The notes under the pieces are model-generated. The model did no database searches. It worked only from the letters and a program-made list of their open reading frames with translations, and had not been told where the DNA came from. From Anastatus disparis (lineage: Eukaryota; Arthropoda; Insecta; Hymenoptera; Eupelmidae): 64,000 nucleotides of DNA. Shown one piece after another: positions 39,504 through 52,075 of this stretch (the stretch's first letter is position 1; each line of letters begins with the position of its first letter). Both the position numbers and the translations under genes were made by a program. Location: NCBI GenBank assembly GCA_017163975.1, contig JAFFSR010000251.1, positions 3,038,001 to 3,102,000 of the forward strand. The letters run 5' to 3'.

Positions 39504-42500
39504 TAACTCAAATCTCAAAAATTCAAAGCTCTATATTTTAAAATTCATAAATTCAAGACTCATAAATTTACAGGTGAAATCATAATTTTATTAATTAATA
39601 ATTTTAAATCATGATTTTAAGCGAATCAATCTCGAAATTCAAAGCTAATTATTGTTTATTAATTATTGTACAAATATTGAAATTTTACATTAAAAATTTA
39701 AGATATTTTTTGTTTAAAAAAATATTTTTAAATTTAAACGAAAAGTATCTTACGTTTGGAATGTAGCACACGACAGGCGTTAAACAAATCTCTTTATTTC
39801 CAAATAAAAAATTATACTTTGAAATTATTTATGAGGATTCATTTTAGCAATAAACTAATTTTTAAATTCGTAATTTTCATATCACAAATATTATTTAAAC
39901 ATAAAAATCTCTCATTAAAAAAAAACTTAAATTCATCATAAACATCCGTACATTTGTCACATAAAACTTTAGAATCGCAAATTCGTAAAAAGCGTTTATT
40001 AGCAAAGCATTATAAAACAGCAAAAATACGAAGGTGAAACGAAGCAAAAGAAGAAAAAAAAAAAGAGAGAAACACAAGAGAGAATGGGGAAATGAAAATA
40101 AAAAGTAACCAGGTTTGGGTCCTGTGTGCAGTATATACGCAAGTTTCAAAGCTTTTATATGCATCAACCCTCTACGGCATATCCAAGCTATCTACGTTTA
40201 TGGTCAGTCGTTTTTTCTCCTGACCGAGCAACCACATATATATACACGTATATACACATTTTTGTCTCTAATTCGTAATAAACCTCGAGAGAGAAAGAGA
40301 GCAAGCCTGTTTTAATTCCTTATCGCAACGACCGGTTGGCGCGTCGATGCTCCAGAGAAAGAAAGAAAAAATAAATAAATTAAAAAAAAAAGAAAGATAG
40401 AAAATAATACAAAACACAAAACGTTTACGCTTTACGGAATTATACTGGAACTTGTGCCGGAAATCGGGTTTCCGCAGTACACATATATACGACTGCCTCG
40501 TGAATCTTTCTTGAGCTTTATCTCGGGAATAATTGCGTCGCGAAATTATGACAAATGGTCAAGCTTGAAAATATGTGGTTTATTCCACTGAGATTTCAAG
40601 CGGTAAGTTGGAAGGAGGTTGTTTTTAATGTTTTTTTTTTATAATTTTAATTAATTATTTAGAATTTTTTTATAACATTGTAGAAACAATATTTTGGATT
40701 TCAAAATGACAATATTTTAGAGATTTTCCAAATATGTTTAATGTTATTATATGAATATTTTTCAAAATAATTTATATAAATTGTATAAATCATAAAACGT
40801 TAGATGTTTTTCAGTTACTATAAATTTTCCATATGATATTATCATATTATTCTACATCCATAACGATACTTGAATTTACTCTTCCTATGTAAAAAAATTT
40901 TAAAAATTTCGAATTTGAAATTACTGTGATTGAATATCTTAAACAAACAAACATCTTATCATTTGAACTAACTTATGAGATCTAATTTTATGATTAAATT
41001 TTTATCACAATTATCTATGTACATTGAACTCATTTATCTAACTGTATAATTATTTAAGAATTATTTACTATACTTTTTTTTATTTTATTAAAATTCAATA
41101 AAACTTTAATTTTGCAAAAATGTTTACTTTATAGACCTGTGAAAAAGCTACCAATCAATGAACTATTTTTTGTGTAGCATAATTTTAAACATAACGCAAA
41201 ACGTTATTATTAATGAAAACCACATTGAAAACCATGCTTCAATGGAAACTTTTGTGTACATAATATATCGCATTTCGTTATCTTGAATATATATATATAT
41301 TTTATACCTTTATCTCATTTCGTTTCATAGTGAATTTGAAACAAGAGACGCAAGAGTATTATCTGTGCATTCACTCATCATTAGTAGGTAGTAGGTTGGA
41401 GAAGAAACATCGGCGAAAGACATGAAGATATTAAATATCATAATGGCATATTATTGTTTTTTTTTTTTTTTAAATTTCCGACTTTCTTATTATAAACATG
41501 AAAAAATTTCTGAAAAGCCTTTATTATCGAGTGAAAGTTAAAAGAATCGTATATCGCGATTTAATTAAATTGAGATGTTTTAGTTATTTTAAAGTTGATA
41601 AAATGTTAATCTTTTTCCGAATAGAGTGATGTTAATGACAGTGCACAGATTAACGATTGCTAATATTATTAAACTACTGACGCTAACTGACAATTTTAGC
41701 TATCAATTTGACCCTTTTTAGAGTATTAAAATTTCCGTGTTGACGTTAGCTGAAAGATAAAATCGTAATCAGAAATATGCAATCACCCACGCATACATAC
41801 ATAAATATAACATTAATCAGCAGATTGAGTATGTGAAAATCATAAATTCGTCAAACATGCACGCATGATTTATTCAAATCAGTCCACACATTACGCATCT
41901 GGGCAAAATATTATATATATAAATACACGCACATTTATATATATATATATATATAAATGTTAGAGAACCAGAATTCGATGCTCTCACAGTTTCGAAAACA
42001 TTCCTTTGCTGTGTACTAGTATTTCACTATCAACGTAAACGATATTGGAAACGAAATATAGTCAAGTTTGGAGCGAATATTGCAGACTCTACATGTCATC
42101 GATATCTATTAAATATTTTTTTCTTTGTTTCTCATCTGGTTTTTAGTCAACTTTTCTATTGGTTCCTGTATATTTCATTTCATATATTTTTATCTTTTTC
42201 ATAATGTTCAATGGAATATATTAAAATTTGAAGTATTAGTTCATAATAAAAATACTGCGGCTAATAATAATTTCATTATTTCAAGCATTCTTTTTTCAAT
42301 TTAGAAAAAATTACTTTTTCATCGATAATTTTTATAAAATTCTTTAATTAAGGCGTTGTAATAAAGTATATGATTTTTGTATAGTTACCGACATTACAGT
42401 TTCCCAAATTTTTTATCTTTATTAAAAAATTTTCCGAAATATCTCTATGCTTTTATTAATTAAAATAGAAGCCTGTAATATACTAGATATTCTATTAAAT

Positions 42501-43634
42501 CAAATAAAAAATAATCTCTATTTTTATAAGTTCTACAAATTCATGATACACGCGTAAGCAAAATTTTAAAGTTCTATATACATCCAATATATGGTAAGGC
42601 CAACATAAAGCTCCAGTTTTAATTCTATCTGATCGTCGTATAAAAAGTCAATATTCATTCTTTTCGTCTCGCGACAATATCAATTCCCTTTGCATATACA
42701 ATATACACGAGAAAACCAGTTCAGCGTCGAATTTTTGCGAAAAATATTAAAAAAAGAAACAAAAAAAAAACGGACAGAAAAAAGTGCTTATTTCTCTGGT
42801 GGCCATGTATATTTACAACTCGTATACGCGTTTGCCTTACACTTTACGCCAAACGTTTTCACCTATACGTGTAAAAATAAAAAAAAAGCTTTTCCAACGC
42901 ATTTCCATCATCGGCATGGTGAATGAGATACGGTTATATAAATGTATACGCGCGATACATCGTAACTTATTTACAAAAATGAAAAAAAAAACGTAGATAC
43001 GACAAGAGACGTGTCGTAATTGCTTCGCAGCGTCGTCCAATGTGCAACGAACCAAATTCACATGCAAATAATGCACTTTCTGTAACACTACGCTTTTTTG
43101 TCAAAAAAAAGAGTAATTAAACAAAACTGGTTGGCGAAAAAAAGAGATCTAGAGAGAATCAATCGCGAAAGTTCGCGTTATATGAAATATTGAGAAGAAT
43201 GTCAGTCACTTTCGTGTCATATAAAAAAAGTGCGGCCGTAAAATTTATAGCAAGTTTATTAAAATTCTGGCATAGAAAACTTTGTTGAATACCTTTATAG
43301 ATATAAAAACGTAATATGAAAAATTTTTTATTATCATATATTTAATCAAAATTCAAAGCAAATTTTTCTGAAGTTTTTATTTGTAAGTTGGTCTTGTAAT
43401 AATTGAAAATTTAAATAATCAAATAATAAAAATTTCAAATAAACTACACTCGTATAGTCATTACCGTGTACATTATGAAATTGAAAAGAAATTTGATTGG
43501 TCGACGATATCAAAGAATCGATTTGCATAATTCGTACATGATAATATGATTATAACGTGCACAAAAACATGCCGATAAAATTTAACCGTAATTAAAACCA
43601 CTTAACGTCCGGTGCATTTGATTAAATGATTTAC
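39504..43634. other. Non-coding, mosaic composition
   Basis: AT-rich DNA with islands at about 40090-40610 and 42550-43240. An acatttatata ... tatataaatgt AT palindrome lies near 41931-41958. No gene supported. Confidence 0.45.
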
Positions 43635-43772
43635 CTCGGCGTAAGCAAAAATTGAGTTTAAAACGTATCCCTCTCCGTATACATCCGCATAAACAAATCC
43701 ATCCTCAACGCCATATCGACGGCCAACATAACTCAAAAAGTCATCCCGCAATATCGGCACTCCATTTACATC
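43635..43772 (-). CDS. Possible isolated internal exon (46 codons)
   Basis: On the minus strand a 138 nt open segment is bounded by an acceptor (ttacag) and a donor (gtaaat). Read in phase 0, its 46 codons give a non-repetitive peptide rich in D, G, Y and V (GVPILRDDF, YGVEDGFVYADVYGEGY), unlike the low-complexity frames around it. I do not recognise the family, and no partner exons were found nearby. If real, it belongs to a gene with very long introns. It could also be chance in a higher-GC island. Confidence 0.3.
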
Positions 43773-46700
43773 CTGTAACATTGTGAAGTATCCACTCTCG
43801 TATTCTATATACGTATACACGCATACCATGCGGTATACCCCAAAAAGCAAGGTACACCGAGCGTCAAGTGAATTTCAACGTGCATAAGGGTTGCGAAAGC
43901 TTGGGAAAATACCAAAAGGGATGGAGAATGCCATGGTATAGTTCTTTAATATATATATAGACACATACACGTATATGAGCACAACGCGTTCATATATATA
44001 CTATGCGTTATATAACATTGTTAACACCCAGGCGTGATCGCTTTCAATCCACGTAGTTCATCATCTCTCGTATATTGGCATCTCTCTACATGTACACATG
44101 TTAATGTATATGTTTATACACGCATATGTATATATACCTAAACAGAAGAGGGTATATAGTGTGATATGTAACGCGCGGAATCATCAAGGATATATGCAAC
44201 CACGCGTCCAGTCATCATCATTAAGTAGAATATAAAGGGGGTAGTAGTAAAGAGAGAGAGATAGGGTTTTACGCGTATAGCGATTGCTATAGCAATATCT
44301 TTGATTCATTGATGCTGAAACCTCCCTATAAGCTTATGTAAAGACGATTGCTTTTGCAGATACGATTCGTAATATTACATCACCTATACAGAAATGTGCG
44401 TGTGTGTGTGTGGGTGGGTGTTGTATGATGCACTTGCAATGCTATTGCAGTTCCGAAATGAATAGTTTAATTTGGCAATGCGCATATACTTGGGAACGCC
44501 GGGATTTATATAAAGTGTATATGAACTCCAAGAGTTACGTGGCTTTTGAGTTTATGGTTATTGCACGGGTTACAGCTATATGGATTTACGAGCTGCCGTT
44601 GCACTTTTTTTTCTTTTTTACTCTCTCTCTCTCTCTCTTGTTTTTTTTTTTATGTATTGTAAATAATTTCGGAGGGTGATGTATGGATGTTTATGCTTTT
44701 GATGCGTTTTCTCAATCGGTTGTAAAGTAATATCGTTGCAGAATGGCTGTTAAATTTTGATTTGAAAATTTTTTATTGCGCTCTATTATTCGAATGAAAT
44801 ATATTTTGGGGAGTAAAAATGTTCTTTAATAATAATAGGGTAATAAATATCATATCAATTGGATTATTTAATAATTTATAAAAAAAGAGTTTATTTTAAT
44901 ACACATTTATAATTTTATTTTGAATTGAATATTCAATTGTTTATCGATTTCCTTTCCAACTTATCTGAATCTTACATAAAATCTATTAAGCATAAGAATC
45001 AATCATGAAAGATTTTTTCATGAATCATCAGCGATCATCGCCCTTTTTTTGTAAGAATAAATAAAACTCTAATTAAACATTAAATAATGAGCTTTAAATA
45101 AAATAAAATCTAGCCCATCTAAATTACGTCGTAAAGTTTTTTTTTTTTTAAATCTACACCTTATCACAAACTTTCATTTTAACGATCAGACATCCAGGAT
45201 TGAACGCCAACGTACTTTATGACGCTGTGCACTTTACCTACTCGTCCTAAAATCAAAGCAAGAATCGAATGACGAGTAAGTGAACGCAATTTCACAGGGC
45301 ATGAAACACTGACTTCATTATTCGGTCGTTAATCCAGGCCCCCGAAACAAACTGAAAGAGCAAAAAGTTTGCGTATAGATATGCTGGACATGAACGTTTT
45401 AGGTCTACCCCCCTAGGTCAAAATCAAAGAGCATTTTATATTTTATACCAGTCAGTCATGATAAAAACTGGCGGAAACATCCTTTTTACATAATAACAAT
45501 AATTTTTAAAATGTTTGCCACACTTTATTTATCATCATTTTTTCAATTTTTTTTTACTATTATCTACGTCTCAATTTTTTCCGGGTTGAAAAAACTTTTT
45601 AAATATAATAGCTCGAAGACAGAGTAAACAAACAGTAACTTAAGGGATCGTATAAGAACCCCGAAACATTTCGTATTTTTGAATCTAAATAATAAATGAA
45701 TCCCCGTGTTGTTTCTTCAAAATAAACAGAATACGCGATAACCCTTGAAATGCGCAAAACGCAGTTCAACCCTTTTGATTCGCATAAACTCTACAAAACA
45801 TTTGAATAGAAAGCTAAAAATACAGGAGTATTAAAAATTTCTTTTTAAAGAAAAATATATTATCGTACAAATAAAATTGAAAAAGTAAAAATTAGAGCGC
45901 AGAAAATAAAAATAGTTCAGAAAAAAACAAGCTAATTTCTGAACAAAAACTTAAAATTTTCTACAAAAAATTATGATGTTACATAAATATTCTAGAAAAA
46001 GAGCTAAATTTTTGAAATCTTAAATATGCAGAAAGGAATCATCCTAAAATCATCATTTGAGCAATCAGAGTGTGTAGTAGATTAAATACAACAGTTGCTC
46101 AGTAAGTCCTTTATTTAACATTTTACGGGTGCAGAATGTGTTTTTTAAATGAGATGAATCATATCTCACAGTTTTATCAATATCCGTGATCCAAACAAGG
46201 GTAACTATCCAAGTAAAATGTGCCATATCCAAAAGATTTTTAAAAAAAAAATAGTTTTTTTCGCGTTATATCGATTTTGGTTTATATTGATTTAAATACG
46301 TATCACTAATCAACTAATTTGTTTCAATTTGCACCACAATGATATTACTTTATTAATAATTCATTGCATTATTGAACCGGATGATTCAAGGCCAGCGGTT
46401 TGTGAAGAATTAAAATTGTAGTGTGTATTGCCTTATCGATGAAATAGATGACTTTTGTATCAGTGCGTGCCTTGCGCTACATAGTAGTAAACTTTCGTGT
46501 CTATATTCCTAACGATGCTGGACAAACGAGTTCAGTTAGTTGCCAGCGTGATTGAAATATAGAGTATTGCGTACATGTGTTTTATTCTGTGTTCTTTCAC
46601 AATAATTAAATATTTTGTGCAAATATAAAAAACACTGATGTGCATGTTTTCATGTGAAGTAACCAGTGAAGTAACTAGTTAAGGTTACGGTTTTATTAAG

Positions 46701-47439
46701 ACTTATAAATAATCTTTGCATTTAATTTTTCCAATGTTCATATACGTTTCTGGACTTGACATTTGCTATTAGTGGTATCTATCTATACAAATATATTTTT
46801 GATCATAAATCATTTTTTGAATTGTTGAAATTAAATTTTGTTTTAATAAATAAATAATAATAAACTATTATAAGTATAAAAAAACTAGTCAATTAAGAAG
46901 AATAGTCAAGAACTAATCAATTTTGCTAGTAATTTCAAAATAAATCTAAATATTCAGAATATACATTTTTTTCTATGATTAATTATTACACTTAGCAGAA
47001 AAAACGCAATAGTTTGACCTAAAAAATAAAAATATATAGTAATCTATTTTTTATGAACATGAATATATACTTTCTTCACTTAAATATACCATACATTGGA
47101 GGATGACTTTATTAAATATTCGTAATGGCTTTTTGAATATCCATTGACAATAGACTTTACTAATTACTTAATTTTAAGTTTAAAAACAACATTTTATACT
47201 TTAAACCATTTCCAGTCTGGAAATTCAGAACTCAAGATTATAATTGTGTTATAACATACATTGCAATATGAAAAAATTCGAAATAAACTTTTTAATTAAA
47301 ACTAAATAAAAAAAATTAAAATAAGTCCTCTGTCTCCGTTTCTCCACTACTGTTCAGTCTCAATGAACAAATTGTCATCATCGTGTTTAGTATTTAACTA
47401 ACTAATAGTGAAAACTGACCAAAAATGTTGCTCTATATT
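43773..47439. other. Non-coding, mosaic composition
   Basis: Higher-GC islands lie at about 43860-44700, 45180-45460 and 46380-46560. The last contains an initiator-like ttcagttag near 46533 and could hold a promoter or untranslated exon, but nothing confirms it. A 14 bp palindrome, attgctatagcaat, lies at 44283-44296. No coding gene supported. Confidence 0.4.
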
Positions 47440-47521
47440 GTAATTGACATTTATTACTATTTGAAACATGTTCAAGTTTTGTAATTGACATTTATTACTA
47501 TTTGAAACATGTTCAAGATTT
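47440..47521. repeat. Two-copy 41 bp tandem duplication
   Basis: Units 47440-47480 and 47481-47521 (starting gtaattgacatttattac) differ at one position. The pair lies about 90 bp left of the retroelement, in what was receptor-gene upstream DNA before the insertion. Confidence 0.9.
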
Positions 47522-47609
47522 TGCATTATTGAAGAAATTTCGAAGAACTGAAAAAATGTTATTAACATTTTGTTTGTAAACATATAACATTTAATTTTAA
47601 ATAATCTAT

Positions 47610-47613
47610 TTAA
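47610..47613. other. Target-site duplication, left copy (TTAA)
   Basis: TTAA directly abuts the TG end of the left LTR and is repeated at 60446-60449 after the right LTR. A 4 bp duplication fits a Ty3/gypsy integrase. Confidence 0.85.
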
Positions 47614-48399
47614 TGTTAAGTCCTGGCTTTCACCAGGACTAAATAAAAGTGTATAATTTGATTATGTTGAATATTTTTGTATGATTTTAAATATGAATTT
47701 GAATTAATTTGAAATAATTGAATTTATTATTAAATTATAATTATGAAAGATAAATATATGTATAATCTAGTGGTGAATTGAACTCCACCAATATTTAATT
47801 GAGTAAATCGTTTCTCACAAATTGAAATATATTGCAGGATATTTATTTAGAGTACTTGAATAGAGAATATATAAATTGAATATTCTTACCTTGATTGATT
47901 CAAGTAGATGAAGGCTGGATACAGACAAACAAAGAATAGATATAGGCACGATTAAAAATAAGACTCGAGTCGAATATAAGAAACTTTTAAGATATTTATT
48001 GACACTTGTAAAAATAATTAAATATTGAATACAATAACTTTATTAGAATTAGAATTTGAATTTGAATTTGAATTTGAACTACAGGATTTACGACTTGGTA
48101 CCAACGATGATCCTGGGGTAGTGCCCCCTCTCGTTAATTGCAGTTGGCTTTTATAAGATTTATCTTGACATGATTTCATTATAAAATAAGTGGATCTTGC
48201 TTGTTTTATGACTTAGTAATTTTGAAACAACGAATTTTGTTGCTTAATATCAACTTAAAGTTTTCTTTACTGCTTAGGTTAACACATTCTTTTATTGTTC
48301 GATAACCGTTTAATTAGTTCATCAATGTCATATTAATGAAAAGATATTTTAAAAATTGTAAATTAAAAAGTAATATAAAAGATACGTTGTGACGTAACA
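47614..48399 (-). repeat. 3' LTR (786 bp)
   Basis: Begins TGTTA and ends TAACA. It contains a gaattt x4 run and, in element orientation, AATAAA poly(A) signals (complement at 47995-48000). A hairpin gtcctgg-ctttca-ccaggac lies at 47620-47639, near the element's terminal U5 end. By eye it equals the other LTR. Confidence 0.97.
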
Positions 48400-48412
48400 C
48401 CTTGGGGCTCAA
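48398..48412 (-). promoter_or_regulatory. Putative polypurine tract junction
   Basis: In element orientation ttgagccccaagg directly precedes the TGTTACG start of the 3' LTR. It is not a clean purine run, so its priming role is uncertain. The same block (caccttggggctcaa on the plus strand) recurs at 48569-48583. Confidence 0.4.
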
Positions 48413-49987
48413 GAGATTGCATATCGGAAGGATAGGCAATCGAAAGAAAAAAGGAAAACAAAACAGTTATCGAACAATTTACAGATAATTATTACAAGCT
48501 TAATTGATAAATTTACATATTTTATATTTAAATAAATACTAATACACAAGGGTACGTTTTATTTCGTACACCTTGGGGCTCAAAGATTGTACATAAACCA
48601 TCATGATAAGTAGTAAAATGTATTTTACAATGATTTTGGTGTGTTTTACAAAAGGTGAATAACATATTGCTAATGCAATTCAGCAAGAGAAAATGACAAT
48701 ATTCGATATGTCTTACAAAATATAGGTGAATGACATGTAGATGTGCAATTTAGATTTTCTTTTGACTCGTTACATAAATCATTACATATATATAAATATA
48801 AATTGTTTGTTTGTTTTTTTTTTTTTTTTCTTTACATTTCTTAACCTTTCACTGTTTAATAATGATATAAAGAGCAAAATTTACAAGTTTCATAGATTGT
48901 AATATTAATGTTAAATTCAGATTTTTTTATTATCATTCATTTCAAATTTGATGAATCGTAAAAATTTTTATATTGCAAAAAATAAAATAATAAGTGTATT
49001 AAATATTTTTAAATAATTATTTTTTTAATGATAAGTTACCTGATAAATTATAAACTTTTTACTTAAATTATTTGTATAATTTTAATTGTAACGATCCTTT
49101 TGTTTTTTGTTTAATTTTAAAAAATATACTTCTGAAATATGCTATGCTTTATAAAACTTGAACATATATGAATGACATATAATTAGTGTCATTCACCCTT
49201 CCCACACAAAGTTGAATCGGAAACGATTCAGTAAATAAAACAAAAGGATTTTTTTACAATGAACGCAAAAATGACCGCTTAATAAACTTAAAGTATCAAA
49301 TTTTTAAATTCTAGTTTCGTAAAAGAGTCATCTCTTATAAAATTATAACATTACTCTACATTTTTTTGTTAGATTACTTCTTAAACAATAATATGCTAAA
49401 TAATGCAACTTGAAGGATAATTAACAAAAAAGAATTTTTTATTATCTTAGTTTCCACCTTATCTTTTTTATATGTATTCGTAGAAGGTTAAGATTTCGAT
49501 GGATAATATCTAAAAATCTAAATGAAATATGTGCTTACTAAAGTATATAAATCAATGACACGCAGAAAGATAAATAAAATAAAATTTATAATCGCTTTAC
49601 TATAGATGTGTATCCATCATGTGTTGTTTTTTTTTTTTTTTATTGTTAGATCAAATATGCTTACGATGTCATTTGATATTTACACGTTTAGGTGAATGAC
49701 ACACGCGCATAGTGTCATTCATTCTTTTATGTAACACAACACAATGAAATATGCATAATTTTTATTATATTTGAATATTATGTATATGTAATCTATTTCG
49801 AATCATAATTAAAAGTTTTTATTAATTGTTTTTATATAACTAACAAATAATTATTATCAGCTATATTTATATGTATTTGATTATATATATGATAATGCTT
49901 ATTTAATAGAACGACATTTATGGGCTGATTTTATATTTTTTTAAATTATGAAATTTATTATTATATATATATATTTTTTTTTTTAAA
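48400..49987 (-). other. Long non-coding region between env and 3' LTR
   Basis: No ORF of note. It contains repeated ggtgaatgaca motifs in both orientations (about 48653-48665, 48724-48736, 49169-49178, 49187-49196, 49690-49702 and 49712-49721), two of them arranged as hairpins. There are two copies of the LTR-adjacent block and a T-run of about 17 at 48813-48829. Confidence 0.7.
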
Positions 49988-52024
49988 CTAATTACGACTA
50001 ATACTGAATAATCGAATCTCTTTTTGTTCTTGAGATGTTGGTTTAGAAGGAGTAGATGTACTTGTGGAAGGTAGTGTTATATAGGGTGATTTACTTGGTA
50101 AAGGTGGAGGCGTTGGTCGAGGCAAAGTAGATTGTAAAACCATGGGTTCTGATATAACTGGCTTTTCCATTTTCACTTCCTTTAATTCTATTTCTTCAAA
50201 TCTTGGTATTTTTTTCATTTGATTATTATTTAATATAATTATTAAATGCGTAATGGAGCTAAAAATGGCTCCTAATAAATGTATGGACCAGCCATATATT
50301 GTATGAAGAGTATATCCTCTTATAATAGTATCCATAATTAATTTAATTATATGAAGAATGATTAAAATCATTATTATAGCTGAACTTATTGACCCAAATG
50401 TTGTCAGTTTATTTATGAATTTTTTCCAGGTGTTTTCTGCTATATTTGATAAAGTATTTTCTGTTAGTAAATTACTTAATAAATCTCCTCTTGAATTTTC
50501 TTCACCCTGAATTCCTCTCGCTATAGCATTTAATAAAGCTGCTTTTTCGAAAGGAAACATTATATGTTGTTGTAATTCCTGTAAGTCTTCTTGAGAATAA
50601 ATGCCACTAGTTGCCAGTGATGTTATTTTTTTAGGCATCCATGAAGTTTGAGTATTTGGTCTTAAAATTTTTACAATATTTTTCGTTGTCCTTGGTTTTG
50701 GTAAAAGGTTTATCCAATCTTCCCCAATTTTATAATATTGTGGAATGATTGAATTACAATTTATTTCAGAACCTGATTTCAATAAAATATGTGTTTTCGG
50801 TGTTAAAAACCATGTCTCATTTTTTGTTGTTACAGGAAGTTGAATATAACACTTGTTTGTGTGTTTTAATTGTACTTCTACTGGTGTACATTTTATCACA
50901 TGTACTACTTCTCCAGCAAGTTTAGCTATATACCCAGGTTTTTGCATGATATTATAGGCAAATTCATCAGGAGCTATGGATGCAAGGGATAGAGATTCGC
51001 GTATTATTTTTTTCTCAATTTCGCATTTTTCTTTTAAGATATTAAAGTATAAATCTTTAAGATCAGCCCTAAAATGTTTTTCTATATATACAAATTTAGA
51101 ATTCACGTAAGTAAATATATCTAAGTTCGTTACTTCTTTCTTCATTTCATTATTGTCAAATAATAATTTATTATATGAAAGGTCTAAGATAAATAATTTA
51201 GGATGTTCAGTTTTTGTTAATATCCTATTACAAATGTTAATATTATTTAACGCTGATAATGAAAATGTTGTCTCAATAGAATTTACAGTATAAATACGAT
51301 TTTGATTGGCTGAATTTATTATTTTTGCGGGGCCTCTATATAAGGTTTCGTATTCTGTTTTAAAACCCTCCTGTGCAGGTAAATGTTCCCAAAAAGTATA
51401 GCCTGCTTGTGAATCGATGCAGTGTTCATCCGTAAATTTACATATGGTTCCTGAGTTTAATCGTAATTTATTGTTTTTTAAACTTACTTGAGCATATTCT
51501 TCTAGTAGAGTTATTCTTATGAGGCCTTGGACGAGTACGTTATCCCAGGAACCAAAATTATCCGTGTAAGATGCTCCTTTGCATGTTTTATCCTTAACTG
51601 AACCAGCGAAATCCATTCCTACAGATCTTGTTGAATTTATTTTTAAATCTGCTATTGTATGAATATTATCATATTTAAATATTCCTGTTTCATGTATAAA
51701 TTTGCATTTTTCATGGCTGATTTCGTAAAGATACTCTTGTAAGGCATGAGCTGTAGTACCCAAATGGCTGAACATTCCACAGTGAAATACTGTTCTCTGT
51801 ATTTCTATTTTACACTGCATAATTTTTATAAATTTAAATTCTGCAATTTGTAGTAATTCTATTGTTGTATTACTTATAGTAACATTTTCTTGTTGAAAAT
51901 CACATTCGCCCGTATCTAGTAAAGAGTATGTATTAATAATTGGATCTGTAGATTCACAGTTGAAACCGATGATTGCAGAATTACTCTTGATAAGAGATAA
52001 GAAGATAAATATGATAAACAGCAT
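49988..52024 (-). CDS. env: Retroelement envelope-like glycoprotein (env)
   Basis: An uninterrupted 678-residue ORF. Residues 1-17 form a signal peptide, followed by a cysteine-containing ectodomain with several N-glycosylation sequons. Residues 543-598 are strongly hydrophobic and probably form two membrane-spanning segments (about 545-565 and 577-598). A polar tail (599-678) has a proline-rich stretch (RPTPPPLPSK). At 678 residues it is longer than the F-type envelopes usual in insect errantiviruses, and I see no obvious basic furin site. The N-terminal pattern SLLDTGECD and spaced cysteines (QCKIEI, HCGMFSH) suggest the glycoprotein class of chuvirus-like negative-strand viruses that some insect LTR elements have acquired. 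That assignment is recognition from family knowledge, not a search. The product is expected at cell membranes and is probably made from a spliced RNA. Confidence 0.85.
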   Translation of the reverse strand: MLFIIFIFLSLIKSNSAIIGFNCESTDPIINTYSLLDTGECDFQQENVTISNTTIELLQIAEFKFIKIMQCKIEIQRTVFHCGMFSHLGTTAHALQEYLYEISHEKCKFIHETGIFKYDNIHTIADLKINSTRSVGMDFAGSVKDKTCKGASYTDNFGSWDNVLVQGLIRITLLEEYAQVSLKNNKLRLNSGTICKFTDEHCIDSQAGYTFWEHLPAQEGFKTEYETLYRGPAKIINSANQNRIYTVNSIETTFSLSALNNINICNRILTKTEHPKLFILDLSYNKLLFDNNEMKKEVTNLDIFTYVNSKFVYIEKHFRADLKDLYFNILKEKCEIEKKIIRESLSLASIAPDEFAYNIMQKPGYIAKLAGEVVHVIKCTPVEVQLKHTNKCYIQLPVTTKNETWFLTPKTHILLKSGSEINCNSIIPQYYKIGEDWINLLPKPRTTKNIVKILRPNTQTSWMPKKITSLATSGIYSQEDLQELQQHIMFPFEKAALLNAIARGIQGEENSRGDLLSNLLTENTLSNIAENTWKKFINKLTTFGSISSAIIMILIILHIIKLIMDTIIRGYTLHTIYGWSIHLLGAIFSSITHLIIILNNNQMKKIPRFEEIELKEVKMEKPVISEPMVLQSTLPRPTPPPLPSKSPYITLPSTSTSTPSKPTSQEQKEIRLFSISRN

Positions 52025-52055
52025 TTTTCTTATGTTTATATAGAGGATGAAAAGT

Positions 52056-52075
52056 TCTGAAAATAGAAAATAATA
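52056..52075 (-). promoter_or_regulatory. Splice acceptor for subgenomic env RNA
   Basis: On the minus strand ttattttctattttcag, a pyrimidine-rich tract ending CAG (AG at 52057-52058), lies 32 nt upstream of the env ATG. It falls between the integrase stop and env. Errantivirus env genes are known to be expressed from spliced RNA, so this is the natural acceptor. I could not fix the donor. Confidence 0.65.
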
